Positions 10,246 through 19,279 of a stretch of 64,000 nucleotides of DNA are shown in pieces. Source of the stretch: Listeria ivanovii subsp. londoniensis (GTDB taxonomy: Bacteria > Bacillota > Bacilli > Lactobacillales > Listeriaceae). The DNA is taken from positions 2,709,001-2,773,000 of the forward strand of contig NZ_CP009576.1 of the NCBI RefSeq assembly GCF_000763495.1. Reading direction: 5' to 3'. The notes beneath the pieces were generated by a model, which was not told where the DNA came from, made no database searches, and saw only the letters and a list, made by a program, of their open reading frames with translations. Positions within the stretch are counted from its first letter, which is position 1; each line of letters begins with the position of its first letter. The position numbers were made by a program, and so were the translations under genes.

Positions 10246-10632
10246 TTATTCCTCCCGCTTTTGCTTTTTGTTAGCAGGATTAGTATTTTCTATTTCACGC
10301 ATCATTAATGCCGCGCAGTAACCGATTAGGGCTATCATCGCCGCTGAATAGGTTCTAAAATTATCCGTAGCAAAAATAAAGATAATTGCTGAAAATAACA
10401 GCGTCGTCAAAATCCCCCAGCTAAAAAGTTTCGTTCCCCGAGCAGTCCCGACTTTCATTTGCGAATAAATTCCTACATAACAAACAAATTGAATAATAAC
10501 AAATTGAGCTACTGACAAAATGATAACTGCAGTAAGATTGCTATTCCATGCAATAGCTAAAATCGAAATAATAATCATCACAATAATCCCTGTAATAACT
10601 GTAAATTTTTGCATTGGTGTTAATTTTTTCAA
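10246..10632 (-). CDS. Small four-helix membrane protein, unknown function
   Basis: I do not recognise a characterised family. The protein (about 128 residues from a TTG at 10632) has four hydrophobic stretches of around 20 residues and ends in a charged tail (NPANKKQKREE). The start is uncertain: GGGGG lies 8 nt before the TTG I chose, a longer reading to 10647 is possible, and the first ATG is at 10614 but lacks a ribosome binding site. It is 21 bp upstream of the HD-hydrolase gene and probably heads that operon. No conserved polar residues in the helices suggest transport. Confidence 0.6.
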   Translation of the reverse strand: MKKLTPMQKFTVITGIIVMIIISILAIAWNSNLTAVIILSVAQFVIIQFVCYVGIYSQMKVGTARGTKLFSWGILTTLLFSAIIFIFATDNFRTYSAAMIALIGYCAALMMREIENTNPANKKQKREE

Positions 10633-10694
10633 AACCCTTTCCCCCAAGTTCTTATTTGTTACTTACTTTACCATAATTGCCATTTATTTGGCAT

Positions 10695-10737
10695 AAAAAC
10701 ACCCATCCTTCCCATAAAGGTTTTCTGAGTGTTTTAC
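10695..10737 (-). terminator. Terminator after the ArsR-family gene
   Basis: Minus-strand hairpin immediately after the stop codon: AAACACTCAGAAAACCTT against AAGGATGGGTGTTT with a short loop and internal mismatches, running into Ts. It isolates the regulator gene from the downstream membrane-protein operon. Confidence 0.7.
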
Positions 10738-10738
10738 A

Positions 10739-11044
10739 TTAGTGATGATGTACGTGGCGAATTGCTTGCGTTAATAATTCTAATACGTGATTATCATCTT
10801 GCATATAATAAATGGTAGTTCCTGCTCGTCTTGACTTTACAAGCCTTAAATTTTTCAAAAACCGTAGTTGATGTGAAACGGTCGTCTGATTGAAAGATAA
10901 GGTACGTGCAATCTCATTCACGGAGTACTCTCTATCTTGTAATAAATTTAAAATCTGGACGCGAGTTGGATCAGAAAGCGCCTTGAAAATTTGTGTCACA
11001 CTAAAAAGCGTTTCTTCATCTAATGATTGTTTTGCGTTTTCCAT
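10739..11044 (-). CDS. czrA: CzrA-type ArsR-family zinc-sensing repressor
   Basis: Winged-helix repressor of 101 residues, closely similar to CzrA of Bacillus and Staphylococcus (core motif [10 protein letters not shown] and recognition segment [16 protein letters not shown]). The alpha-5 metal site is complete: Asp84, His86, His97 and His100 occur in the pattern DxH–x10–HxxH that binds Zn(II) or Co(II) across the dimer. Metal binding should release the repressor from DNA. The C-terminus is unusually His-rich (HVHHH). No cation exporter is adjacent, so its target is either itself or a distant efflux gene. A palindrome just upstream is a likely operator. The family call is firm; the exact metal is inferred. 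Confidence 0.85.
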   Translation of the reverse strand: MENAKQSLDEETLFSVTQIFKALSDPTRVQILNLLQDREYSVNEIARTLSFNQTTVSHQLRFLKNLRLVKSRRAGTTIYYMQDDNHVLELLTQAIRHVHHH

Positions 11045-11072
11045 CGAATATCACTCCATTTTCCTTACATGT

Positions 11073-11088
11073 TCATATACTCATATGA
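11073..11088. promoter_or_regulatory. Palindromic operator candidate for the CzrA-like repressor
   Basis: TCATATACTCATATGA is a perfect 6-4-6 inverted repeat about 30 bp upstream of the czrA start. Operators of ArsR/SmtB-family sensors are typically AT-rich imperfect repeats containing ATATGA or TGAACA half-sites, which fits. It suggests autoregulation. Confidence 0.5.
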
Positions 11089-11265
11089 TACTTAAATAGG
11101 AATGATTCCGCAAGTTTAATAACTACTTCCTTCGAAAAATGATTATATATGAGCAAAAAAACACTCTTTCTCCTTTCCATGCTACACTTATTTTATCAAA
11201 GAGAAAGGAGAGCTGGGAATAAAAAGGGTTAAATATTGAGAAGTTATTTAAACCGCCTAACACAC

Positions 11266-11313
11266 AGAAAACAACCCGATTTACCTCTAATACAGGGAAT
11301 CGGGTTGTTTTCT
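11266..11313 (-). terminator. Terminator after phoU
   Basis: Very strong minus-strand hairpin, AAAACAACCCGATT against AATCGGGTTGTTTT with a 16-nt loop, next to the phoU stop codon. It closes the pst–phoU operon. Confidence 0.9.
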
Positions 11314-11973
11314 TCATCGATTTAAATCTTCAATTTCGCCACTTTTAAGGTAAACAATCCATTCGCATACATTCGTTACGTAGTCGCCAATTCGTTCAAT
11401 GTACTGAGAAACTAGTAGCAATTGAGAAACATCTTCAATATGTTCCGGCTCTTCTTGCATAAAAGTAATGCATTTTTGGTAGACAATTTTGTGAAGCTTA
11501 TCTACTTCATTATCGCGAATCGCAATTTCGCGTGCTGCAGCTTCGTCTTCTGAAAGATATGCTTTTAATACCTCTTGCAACATGGATTTTACAATTTCAC
11601 CCATTTCCGGAATTTCTGGAATTGGCTTTAACACTTTACTTTCCCCAATTAAAATGGCTGTTTTGGCAATACTTACTGCGTGGTCGCCAATACGTTCTAA
11701 ATCCGAGCTTGTTTTCAAAACGGTCACGATTTTCCGCAAATCCATCCCAACAGGTTGTTGTAAGGCAATCAATTCAAAAGAGCGTTGTTCTAAAGATAAC
11801 TCCATATTGTTAATCGCTTTGTCTTCTGCTACTACTTGTTTGGCCAGTTCGGTATCTCTATGAACTAACGACTTTACCGCTTTAAAAATGGCTTCATTAG
11901 CAAGCATACCCATTTCCATTAAGTGTTGGTGCAAATCATTAAGTTGTTCGGTAAAAATTTTTCTAACTACCAT
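11314..11973 (-). CDS. phoU: Phosphate signalling protein PhoU
   Basis: Peripheral membrane-associated helical protein that links the Pst transporter to the PhoR kinase and represses phosphate signalling when phosphate is plentiful. The 219 residues form two PhoU repeats of three helices each, with metal-binding motifs of the E-x3-D type visible in SSDLERIGDHAVSIAKT (about 90–105) and QYIERIGDYVTNVCEW (about 190–205). Length is typical. It is the last gene of the pst operon, 12 bp after the second pstB. Confidence 0.96.
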   Translation of the reverse strand: MVVRKIFTEQLNDLHQHLMEMGMLANEAIFKAVKSLVHRDTELAKQVVAEDKAINNMELSLEQRSFELIALQQPVGMDLRKIVTVLKTSSDLERIGDHAVSIAKTAILIGESKVLKPIPEIPEMGEIVKSMLQEVLKAYLSEDEAAAREIAIRDNEVDKLHKIVYQKCITFMQEEPEHIEDVSQLLLVSQYIERIGDYVTNVCEWIVYLKSGEIEDLNR

Positions 11974-11985
11974 AATAACACTCCT

Positions 11986-12765
11986 TTATCCAAATCTTCC
12001 CGAAATATAGTCTTCGGTTTCTTTTTCTGCTGGGTTGGTAAAAATACTCGTTGTATCTGAAAATTCGACGATGCGCCCATTAAGAAAGAAAGCAGTCTCG
12101 TCTGAAATACGAGAGGCTTGTTGCATATTATGTGTCACAATAACAATCGTGTAATCTTTCTTTAGTTCTAAAATTAGATCTTCTACTTTAGCTGTTGAGA
12201 TTGGATCGAGTGCAGAGGTTGGCTCATCCATCAAAATAACATCAGGCTTCACCGCAAGTACTCGCGCAATACAAAGACGTTGTTGTTGTCCACCCGACAT
12301 TCCAATTGCTGAACGATCCAATCTATCATGAACTTCATCCCAAAGTGCTGCTTGACGCAAACTTTTTTCAACAATAGCATCTAGTTCTTTTTTATCTTTT
12401 ACCCCATGCATTCGTGGACCATAGGCAACATTGTCATAAATCGAAAACGGAAATGGATTAGCTTGCTGGAAAACCATTCCAACTTTTTTTCGTAAGTTAA
12501 CCATATCGATTTTTGGATTTTGCACATCATCATCACCAATATGGATTTCACCTGTTGTTTTTACGCCGGGAATTAAATCGTTCATTCGATTTAACGTTCT
12601 AAGAAAAGTCGATTTCCCGCAACCAGATGGGCCAATTAGGGCAGTCACTTGATTCTTTTTGATATTTAAAGCAATTTTTTCAAGTGCTTGTTTTGATCCA
12701 TAAAATAGATCGACATCTTTCGTTTCTATAATATATTCGATTTTTTCTGCAGTTTCAATTGTCAT
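11986..12765 (-). CDS. pstB: Phosphate ABC transporter ATPase PstB, second copy
   Basis: ATPase that drives the PstSCA importer from the cytoplasmic face. The 259 residues contain Walker [10 protein letters not shown] (about 42–50), Q-loop [12 protein letters not shown], signature [13 protein letters not shown] and Walker [14 protein letters not shown]. It is the second of two adjacent pstB genes, 14 bp after the first; the two proteins are similar throughout but clearly diverged, so this is an old duplication as in B. subtilis pstBA/pstBB. Both copies keep all catalytic motifs, so a heterodimer or alternative ATPases are possible. Confidence 0.96.
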   Translation of the reverse strand: MTIETAEKIEYIIETKDVDLFYGSKQALEKIALNIKKNQVTALIGPSGCGKSTFLRTLNRMNDLIPGVKTTGEIHIGDDDVQNPKIDMVNLRKKVGMVFQQANPFPFSIYDNVAYGPRMHGVKDKKELDAIVEKSLRQAALWDEVHDRLDRSAIGMSGGQQQRLCIARVLAVKPDVILMDEPTSALDPISTAKVEDLILELKKDYTIVIVTHNMQQASRISDETAFFLNGRIVEFSDTTSIFTNPAEKETEDYISGRFG

Positions 12766-12779
12766 TTAAAAGCTCCTTT

Positions 12780-13595
12780 CTAGCCAAAGTTCCCAGAAAT
12801 ATAGTCTTCGGTTTGTTTTTCTTGCGGGTTAGTGAATAGTTCAGACGTACCCGAGAATTCCACAACTTCCCCAAGATAAAAGAAAGAAGTATAGTCAGAA
12901 ACACGAGCGGCTTGTTGCATATTATGCGTAACGATAATGATTGTATATTTATTTTTGAGTTCATTAATTAAATCTTCAATTTTACTTGTTGAAATTGGAT
13001 CAAGTGCGGATGCTGGTTCGTCTAGTAGTAATACTTTTGGTTGCATTGCCACTGCCCTCGCGATACACAGCCGTTGTTGTTGACCTCCAGATAGAGATAA
13101 TGCACTCTTGCCAAGATCGTCTTTTACTTCATCCCAAAGTGCTGCACGCCGCAAACTTTTTTCAACTCGCTCGATGATTTCTTTTTTATTTTTCATTCCA
13201 TGGCGTTTAAGTCCAAATGCAACATTTTCATAAATGGATTTCGTGAATGGGTTTGGTTTTTGGAATACCATCCCAATTTCTTTGCGCACATTGTAAAGGT
13301 CAACCTCTTTACGATTGATATTAATGCCGTCATAGAGAATCTTCCCTTCCATCCGACAACCATCAATTTCGTCATTCATGCGGTTTAATGCTCTTAAATA
13401 AGTTGATTTCCCGCAACCAGAGGGCCCAATTAGCGCAGTAACCTTATTTTCTGGGAAAGTTAAGTCGACGCCCTTGATCGCATGGTTATCACCGTAATAT
13501 ACATGCAAATCCTCTGTCGCCATCGCAGCAGGAAGGGAATAAGGGTCTGGTGTTGTTTGTAAAATAGAATTAATTTCAGGCTTTTTGGTTAACAT
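12780..13595 (-). CDS. pstB: Phosphate ABC transporter ATPase PstB, first copy
   Basis: PstB ATPase of 271 residues with Walker [10 protein letters not shown] (about 57–65), Q-loop VGMVF-type segment [12 protein letters not shown], signature [13 protein letters not shown] and Walker [14 protein letters not shown]. It carries an N-terminal extension of about 20 residues relative to the second copy ([20 protein letters not shown]). It starts 27 bp after pstA. Together with the following copy it supplies the two nucleotide-binding subunits of the importer. Confidence 0.96.
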   Translation of the reverse strand: MLTKKPEINSILQTTPDPYSLPAAMATEDLHVYYGDNHAIKGVDLTFPENKVTALIGPSGCGKSTYLRALNRMNDEIDGCRMEGKILYDGININRKEVDLYNVRKEIGMVFQKPNPFTKSIYENVAFGLKRHGMKNKKEIIERVEKSLRRAALWDEVKDDLGKSALSLSGGQQQRLCIARAVAMQPKVLLLDEPASALDPISTSKIEDLINELKNKYTIIIVTHNMQQAARVSDYTSFFYLGEVVEFSGTSELFTNPQEKQTEDYISGNFG

Positions 13596-13622
13596 TATTA
13601 TAAAACTCCTTTTCCTGTTTTT

Positions 13623-14507
13623 TTACGAAGAGGTCATGCGTTTATAAACAACTTTTCCAAGCAGACGAGCTAAGACATTGAAAAGTAATACAGAGAGAAT
13701 TAATACAGCAGATGCACCGTCAGAAACAGCTTGAGCATCTGGCATAATCCCTTCCCCATTAATTTTCCAAATGTGAACAGCTAATGTTTCTGCTGGACGG
13801 AAAATATTGAGTGGCGAAACTGGGCTGACTGGATTCCAATCAGTAAAATCCAACACTGGTGTACTTTGTCCGGCAGTGAAAATCAATGCAGCTGCTTCAC
13901 CAAATACCCGACCAGCTGCTAAAATAACACCAGTAATAATCGCTGGTAATGCTGCTGGCACAAGTACACGGGTTATCGTTTCCCATCTTGATAAGCCAAG
14001 TGCAAGACCTGCTTCTCGTTGTGTACTCGGAATAGCATTTAACGCTTCTTCAACAACACGAATGAGTAGTGGTAAATTAAAAATCGTTAGTGTAAGTGCC
14101 CCGGAAATAACCGAGAAACTCCACCCCATTTGAATAACAAAAACAAGGAAACCGAATAGCCCAACGACAATAGATGGAAGTGAGGAAAGAACTTCAATCG
14201 TTGTCCTAATTAGATCTGTAATCCAATTTTTACGCGCATATTCTGCCATGTATATTCCTGCTCCAAGCGAGATAGGGACCGATATTAACATGGTAATTAA
14301 GAGCATATAAAAAGAATTCCAGATTTCAGGGCCAATTCCGCCGCCAGCTTGGAACGACTGTGGTGGGGTCGTCAAAAACTTCCAACTTAACTGCGGAACA
14401 CCTTTTACTAAAATATAGCCTAATAAACTTGCTAGAATAACAACAATTAAGACAGCAATAGCATAGAAAACACCTGTCGCGATTTTATCTTTTGTTTTTA
14501 CATTCAT
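13623..14507 (-). CDS. pstA: Phosphate ABC transporter permease PstA
   Basis: Inner-membrane channel subunit of the high-affinity phosphate importer, paired with PstC. The 294 residues show six hydrophobic helices and the cytoplasmic EAA coupling loop (REAGLALGLSRWETITRVLVP, about residues 160–180) that contacts PstB. The start ATG overlaps the pstC stop by four bases, showing translational coupling. Length is typical. Confidence 0.96.
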   Translation of the reverse strand: MNVKTKDKIATGVFYAIAVLIVVILASLLGYILVKGVPQLSWKFLTTPPQSFQAGGGIGPEIWNSFYMLLITMLISVPISLGAGIYMAEYARKNWITDLIRTTIEVLSSLPSIVVGLFGFLVFVIQMGWSFSVISGALTLTIFNLPLLIRVVEEALNAIPSTQREAGLALGLSRWETITRVLVPAALPAIITGVILAAGRVFGEAAALIFTAGQSTPVLDFTDWNPVSPVSPLNIFRPAETLAVHIWKINGEGIMPDAQAVSDGASAVLILSVLLFNVLARLLGKVVYKRMTSS

Positions 14508-15454
14508 TTGATTTTCCTCCTACGCCCGATGAAGCGAATCACAATGATGAAGAATAGTGACATCGCAAGTAGCACCATTGCAAGTGACCAAAGGATATTA
14601 TTATCCAGTGTCCCCATAACCGTATTTCCCATGCCCATCGTCAAGATACTTGTGAGGGTGGAAGCTGGTTCAAATAATGATGTCGGAATAACAGCAGAGT
14701 TCCCGATAACCATTTGTACAGCAAGGGCTTCCCCGAATGCACGTGCCATCCCAAACACAATCGCTGTCAAAATTCCTGACCGTGAACTACGAAGCACTAC
14801 TTTCCAAATCGTTTGAAAACGGGTCGCTCCGAGCGCTAAAGAAGCTTCTCGGTAATGACGTGGAACGGATTTAATCGCGTCCACACTTAATGAAGTAACA
14901 GTAGGTAAAATCATGACTGTTAAAACAACTGTCGCAGCAGCAATCCCAAATCCACTTCCAGAAATATGATCGCGAATAAATGGAACGACTACGCTTAAGC
15001 CAATGAATCCATAAACAACAGATGGAATTCCAACTAATAATTCCATTACTGGTTGTAAAACTTTTTTCCCAAACTTAGGTGAAATTTCTACCATGAATAT
15101 TGCCGCACCAATTGCAAGCGGACCAGCAATACAAGCAGCAAAGAGCGTTACTGCAAATGAACCGATTATCATTGGTAAAGCGCCAACTAGCGGATTTCCA
15201 TTTGCATCTTTTTGCGAGGGATTCCAATCAGTACCAGTAATAAAATCAACGAAAGATACTTTGTTAACTGTAAACGTAGCTAACCCTTTTGAAATAACAA
15301 AAAACAAAATAGACGCAGCGGCAATGACCATAATTGAAATACAAATGAATGTAATAATCTTGCCTCTAGTTTCTAAATGCGCCTTTTTGGAAGTTTGTGT
15401 AAGCTTCTTTTCCTTTATTGCTTCCAAATCACGTAAGCTCCTTTCTCCTCCCAT
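14504..15454 (-). CDS. pstC: Phosphate ABC transporter permease PstC
   Basis: Partner channel subunit to PstA. The 316 residues start with a polar cytoplasmic tail (about 30 residues), then six membrane helices and the EAA-type loop YREASLALGATRFQTIWKVV (about residues 202–221). The ATG at 15454 has AGGAG 7 nt upstream. A second ribosome-binding-like sequence inside the gene leaves a TTG about 9 codons downstream as an alternative start, which would shorten the polar tail. It follows pstS after a 67-bp gap holding a stable stem-loop. Confidence 0.95.
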   Translation of the reverse strand: MGGERSLRDLEAIKEKKLTQTSKKAHLETRGKIITFICISIMVIAAASILFFVISKGLATFTVNKVSFVDFITGTDWNPSQKDANGNPLVGALPMIIGSFAVTLFAACIAGPLAIGAAIFMVEISPKFGKKVLQPVMELLVGIPSVVYGFIGLSVVVPFIRDHISGSGFGIAAATVVLTVMILPTVTSLSVDAIKSVPRHYREASLALGATRFQTIWKVVLRSSRSGILTAIVFGMARAFGEALAVQMVIGNSAVIPTSLFEPASTLTSILTMGMGNTVMGTLDNNILWSLAMVLLAMSLFFIIVIRFIGRRRKIK

Positions 15455-15470
15455 GTTTTACTCCTAACAT

Positions 15471-15509
15471 GGGTATACGTCTATCCTAAGATTACTAGGA
15501 TAGACGCCC
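15471..15509 (-). other. Intercistronic stem-loop between pstS and pstC
   Basis: GTCTATCCTA and TAGGATAGAC (15479–15505) form a perfect ten-pair stem with a 7-nt loop, extended by GGG/CCC. No T-tract follows on the minus strand, so it is not a normal terminator. Such structures typically protect the 3' end of the abundant pstS message or attenuate read-through into the permease genes. Confidence 0.65.
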
Positions 15510-15521
15510 ATTTCATTCTTT

Positions 15522-16430
15522 TTATTTTACGTCAGTTAGTTTACCAGATGAATCACGTTCCACTTTCATGGATTTGATTGATTGGTATCCTAGTTGTGGT
15601 ACGATATTGTTTTGTACGTCATCAGAAGTCATATATTTCAAGAAAGCTTTTGTAAGGTCTTTAGGTTCCCCGTTTGTATACATATGCTCATAAGACCAGA
15701 TTTTCCAATCGTTTGTGGCTACTTTATCTTCAGTTGGTTCTACACCGTCAAGTGAAAGTCCTACTACAGAAGCATCAATGTAAGAAAATGCTAGGTAGCT
15801 GATTGCTCCAGGTGTTTCGCTAACGATTTTACGAACTGTACCAGATGAATCTTGTTCTTGTGCTTTTACTGGAGTCGCGCCATCAAGTCCCCATTTTTCA
15901 AAAGTAGCACGTGTTCCACTACCTTCAGCACGGTTGATGATAGTGATTTTTTCGTCTTTACCGCCAACATCTTTCCAGTTAGTAGTTTTTCCAGTGAAAA
16001 TATCAATTAGTTGTTGTTTAGTGATGTTTTTAACGCCTACATCTTTATTTACTACAGGAGCCATTCCGACAACCGCTACACGATGGTCAACTAGTTTTGA
16101 AGCATCTACTCCATCTTTTTCTTCAGCAAATACGTCAGAGTTACCAATTTCTACTGCGCCTTGTTGTACTTGTGTTAGACCAGTTCCAGAACCGCCACCT
16201 TGAACATTAATTTGCGCTTTTGGATTTGTATTTGTGAATTCTTTTGATGCTGCTTCCACTAATGGTTGAAGAGCTGTAGAGCCAACTGCTGTAATTGAGC
16301 CTGAAACTTCTTCTTTTTTACTTGATGAACCATTTGCTTTATCTGCTGAACTGCTGCCACTCCCACATGCTGCAACTACAAGCATTAAAGCTGCTAAAAC
16401 TGCTACTATTCCCAAATACTTCTTTTTCAT
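15522..16430 (-). CDS. pstS: Phosphate-binding lipoprotein PstS
   Basis: Surface receptor that captures inorganic phosphate for the PstCAB importer. The 302 residues begin with a lipoprotein signal; the lipobox VVAAC places the modified cysteine at residue 22, followed by a Ser/Gly/Lys-rich tether. The mature domain shows the phosphate-binding motifs AVGSTALQPL (about 49–58), GGGSGTG (about 78–84) and NRAEGSGTR (about 166–174). It heads the pst operon behind Pho-box-like repeats, so strong induction under phosphate limitation is expected. The ribosome binding site AAGGTGG is good. Confidence 0.97.
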   Translation of the reverse strand: MKKKYLGIVAVLAALMLVVAACGSGSSSADKANGSSSKKEEVSGSITAVGSTALQPLVEAASKEFTNTNPKAQINVQGGGSGTGLTQVQQGAVEIGNSDVFAEEKDGVDASKLVDHRVAVVGMAPVVNKDVGVKNITKQQLIDIFTGKTTNWKDVGGKDEKITIINRAEGSGTRATFEKWGLDGATPVKAQEQDSSGTVRKIVSETPGAISYLAFSYIDASVVGLSLDGVEPTEDKVATNDWKIWSYEHMYTNGEPKDLTKAFLKYMTSDDVQNNIVPQLGYQSIKSMKVERDSSGKLTDVK

Positions 16431-16515
16431 TATTTTATTCCCACCTTGTTTTTTTAATTGTTATTCCTTACAAGTATCACTATAACGCTCCAGATTTAAG
16501 GTGGTGTGTAGCTAA

Positions 16516-16560
16516 TGTTAAGTAATTGTAAATAGCTACTTATTTTGTCGAAATTGTAAA
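16516..16560 (-). promoter_or_regulatory. Pho-box repeats upstream of pstS
   Basis: On the minus strand TTTACA (16527–16532) and TTAACA (16516–16521) are separated by exactly 5 bp, matching the Bacillus PhoP tandem repeat TT(A/T)ACA-N5. A further TTTACA (16555–16560) and a weaker TCGACA (16546–16551) lie upstream. A -10-like TATAGT follows downstream, with no good -35, as expected for PhoP-activated promoters. Confidence 0.7.
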
Positions 16561-16637
16561 CTTTTTTATGACTTTCTTGCAAATAGAAGGCAGACAGGTT
16601 AATTATTAACGCGATTTTATCCCTTTCGTAAATATAA

Positions 16638-16684
16638 TAAAAATATCCTGTCCGAAAGATTACATTCTTTCAAACAGGATATTT
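16638..16684 (-). terminator. Terminator after phoR
   Basis: Long minus-strand hairpin (AAATATCCTGTTTGAAAGA against TCTTTCGGACAGGATATTT, one mismatch) ending in Ts, directly after the phoR stop. It separates phoPR from the pst operon. Confidence 0.9.
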
Positions 16685-16685
16685 T

Positions 16686-18461
16686 TTAGGCTTTTTTTGG
16701 TAAAGTTACTCGGAAGGTTGAGCCGACTTCTTCCTGGCTTTCTACTTCAATTCGCCCACCGCAGTTTTCAACAAGGTGTTTAACGATAGAAAGTCCAAGT
16801 CCGGTTCCACCAGAGTGCCTACTACGCGCTTTGTCCACTCGGTAGAAGCGTTCAAACACCCGATCGGTATCTTTAGCAGGAATACCAATACCATTGTCCG
16901 TTACTTCTATAATAACTTCTGATTCGTGTTCGATTAATCTCACTTCTACTTCCCCATCGACTGGTGTATAGTTGATTGCATTGGAAAGTAGGTTGATTAA
17001 TATTTGCTGCAATTTGTCCCGATCTGTCTCGATAATTACTGGAGAAATAGTTTTTTCTGGAATAGATACTTGAATATTTTTTTCGGTAGCGAGTTCAAAG
17101 ATGGTTCGAGCTGACTGTTCAATCACATCATCTACATCTACTGTTTCGATATTTTCAACAACAGGATTTTGTTCAATTCTAGAAAGCGCCAGAATATCCA
17201 TAATTAAACGATGCAAGCGATCACTTTCTTCTTTAATAATCGTTAAGAATTTTTTGAGTAACGTTTCATCATACATTGCCCCATCGAGCAACGTTTCTGC
17301 AAATCCTTTTAGCGCCGTTACAGGTGTCTTTAGTTCATGCGAAACATTAGTAACAAATTCTGAACGAACGTTTTCTAAATGCCTGATTTGCGTAATGTCA
17401 TGCAGCAACAAAATAATTCCTGTAATTTCGCCATCCTCAGCTAAAATTGGTGATACACTTGCATCCAGAATCATTTCACGTGGGAAATACAGAATAATTT
17501 CTTTTTGTTTCATCACTTTTGTTTCAAAGGTTGCTTCAATTAATTGACTTAGCGCGAAACTTTTAATCACTTCGTAAAAAGGTTTTCCGGTAATTTCTGC
17601 TTCACCTAAAATTTGATACATCGTGCGATTGGTCATAATTACTTGTTTATCAGTATTAATCAACATAACTCCACTGACTAAGTTTTGAACAATCGCATTC
17701 AGACGCTGCTCATTTTGCTTGATCTCAAACATTTGCGTTTCTAGGCTTTCAGCGAGCATGTTTACACTTATCGACAGGTCTTGTAATTCACCACTGTTTT
17801 TACCATGAATTCGACTATCATATTTATGGTTAGCAAGATCTGTCGAAACTTCAATGATTTCTTTCACGGGTCTAGTAATTTTTCTAGCAATGAAAACACT
17901 GATTGCTGCGATAATAACTAAAGCAATGCCAAAAATAAGTGCCAAGTTACCCCACAGTTTCGCAACAGCTGCATCAACGGACTCAAGTGAAATCGAAATC
18001 CTTAAGACACCATCTGTTTTATTTTGGTGCTTTACCGGTACAGCCACATAAAGCATACTATACCCCAGCGAGTTGCTTTCTCGGATAGATATGCCTACGT
18101 TTTCTCCATTTTCCAAAATATCCGCTACTTCTGGGCGATTCATGTGATTATCTAAGTTATCCGGATTTTTTTTAGTATCTGCAACAACATCCCCTTGGCT
18201 ATCTATGACAGTAATTCGCGCATCGATTTCATCACTTAATGGGTCAAGTGTCTTCTGAATTGTCGCTGCATCTTTATCCAAGTCCAAATGCTCGATGTTT
18301 GTCGTTTGTAATAAAATTTTTGCATCATCTTCTAATTGGTTTTCTTTCATGTTTAAATAGGTGGATTTCATCAGCTCTCCAGAAAAGATTCCAACAATCA
18401 CCATCACAACGAAAAAAAGAATAAAAAACGACAATCCAATTTTCAGCCATAATTTTTTCAT
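16686..18461 (-). CDS. phoR: Sensor histidine kinase PhoR
   Basis: Membrane kinase of the phosphate-starvation two-component system. The 591 residues comprise a first membrane helix (about 7–29), an extracytoplasmic sensor region, a second helix (about 170–190), HAMP (about 190–240), PAS (about 255–360), HisKA with phospho-acceptor His375 in NVSHELKTPVTALKGF, and the HATPase domain with N-box NAINYTP, DNGIGIP and GGTGLGLS. Architecture and length match PhoR/WalK-type kinases. The ATG shares its first base with the phoP stop codon, so translation is coupled. The pst system and PhoU lie downstream, confirming the assignment. Confidence 0.95.
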   Translation of the reverse strand: MKKLWLKIGLSFFILFFVVMVIVGIFSGELMKSTYLNMKENQLEDDAKILLQTTNIEHLDLDKDAATIQKTLDPLSDEIDARITVIDSQGDVVADTKKNPDNLDNHMNRPEVADILENGENVGISIRESNSLGYSMLYVAVPVKHQNKTDGVLRISISLESVDAAVAKLWGNLALIFGIALVIIAAISVFIARKITRPVKEIIEVSTDLANHKYDSRIHGKNSGELQDLSISVNMLAESLETQMFEIKQNEQRLNAIVQNLVSGVMLINTDKQVIMTNRTMYQILGEAEITGKPFYEVIKSFALSQLIEATFETKVMKQKEIILYFPREMILDASVSPILAEDGEITGIILLLHDITQIRHLENVRSEFVTNVSHELKTPVTALKGFAETLLDGAMYDETLLKKFLTIIKEESDRLHRLIMDILALSRIEQNPVVENIETVDVDDVIEQSARTIFELATEKNIQVSIPEKTISPVIIETDRDKLQQILINLLSNAINYTPVDGEVEVRLIEHESEVIIEVTDNGIGIPAKDTDRVFERFYRVDKARSRHSGGTGLGLSIVKHLVENCGGRIEVESQEEVGSTFRVTLPKKA

Positions 18462-19183
18462 TATTTTACATTCTCCATTTTATAGCCAAAGCCACGGATT
18501 GTTTTGATATACTTTGGTTGTTTAGTATCTGTTTCAAGTTTATCGCGTAAATGGCTTACATGAACATCCACAATTCGTGTTTCTCCAACGTAATCATAGT
18601 TCCATACAGTATCTAACAATTGATCTCGTGAAAAAACTTTGCCGCGGTGATTAGCAAGAAATAATAATAACTCGAATTCTTTTGGCGTTAAGTCTAGCAG
18701 TTCATCTTGTAAATACACTTCATAGCTTTCTGGTAAAATTTTCAAATCACCAATTAAAATCATTGCTTCCATTTCGTCCGAATTTTCTTCAACTGCCTCT
18801 GCTTTACCTTCTGTCCGACGTAAAATCGCTTTAATTCGCGCGACTACTTCTCGCGGGCTAAATGGTTTTGTCATATAATCATCTGCACCAAGCTCTAGAC
18901 CAATGATTTTATCTAATTCTTCATCTTTTGCTGTTAACATTAGAATAGGAACATTTACTTTATTTTGACGAAGTTTTTTTGTCACTTCGATTCCATCCAT
19001 TTCAGGAAGCATTAAATCAAGTACGATTAAATCTGGTTTTTCTGATAAAGCTAGTTCATATCCTGCCTTACCATCTTCTGCTGTCACCACTTCAAATCCT
19101 GCTTTTTCAATATTAAATTGCAGCAAGGTAACAATAGAAGCTTCATCATCAACTACAAGAATTTTTACCAACTTACTTCCCAT
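18461..19183 (-). CDS. phoP: Response regulator PhoP
   Basis: OmpR-family regulator of 240 residues. The receiver domain has the acidic pocket VVDDE and phospho-acceptor Asp56 in LIVLDLMLPEMDG; the C-terminal winged helix carries TPKEFELLLFLANHRGKVFSR and DVHVSHLRDKLE. Phosphorylated PhoP would bind the repeats before pstS. The start is uncertain: the ATG at 19183 has a GAAGGG directly adjacent with almost no spacer, and a TTG four codons on is an alternative. An extended -10 promoter lies about 30 bp upstream. Confidence 0.95.
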   Translation of the reverse strand: MGSKLVKILVVDDEASIVTLLQFNIEKAGFEVVTAEDGKAGYELALSEKPDLIVLDLMLPEMDGIEVTKKLRQNKVNVPILMLTAKDEELDKIIGLELGADDYMTKPFSPREVVARIKAILRRTEGKAEAVEENSDEMEAMILIGDLKILPESYEVYLQDELLDLTPKEFELLLFLANHRGKVFSRDQLLDTVWNYDYVGETRIVDVHVSHLRDKLETDTKQPKYIKTIRGFGYKMENVK

Positions 19184-19212
19184 CCCTTCTTTGTGTAACC
19201 CTATTTATCTAA

Positions 19213-19221
19213 AATATAGCA
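19213..19221 (-). promoter_or_regulatory. Extended -10 promoter of phoPR
   Basis: Minus-strand TGCTATATT, a TG-N extended -10 element with -10 TATATT at 19213–19218. No good -35 is visible. It lies about 30 bp before the phoP start. Confidence 0.45.
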
Positions 19222-19279
19222 TGAATTAACCTTTTTCGGGTAGAAATGCCTTTATATTAATCTTATCTTTACAAAAACT

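Noticed and set aside
11123-11317. Minus-strand 64-codon ORF between phoU and czrA
   Set aside because: It overlaps the phoU terminator, lacks an SD and has no recognisable protein character.
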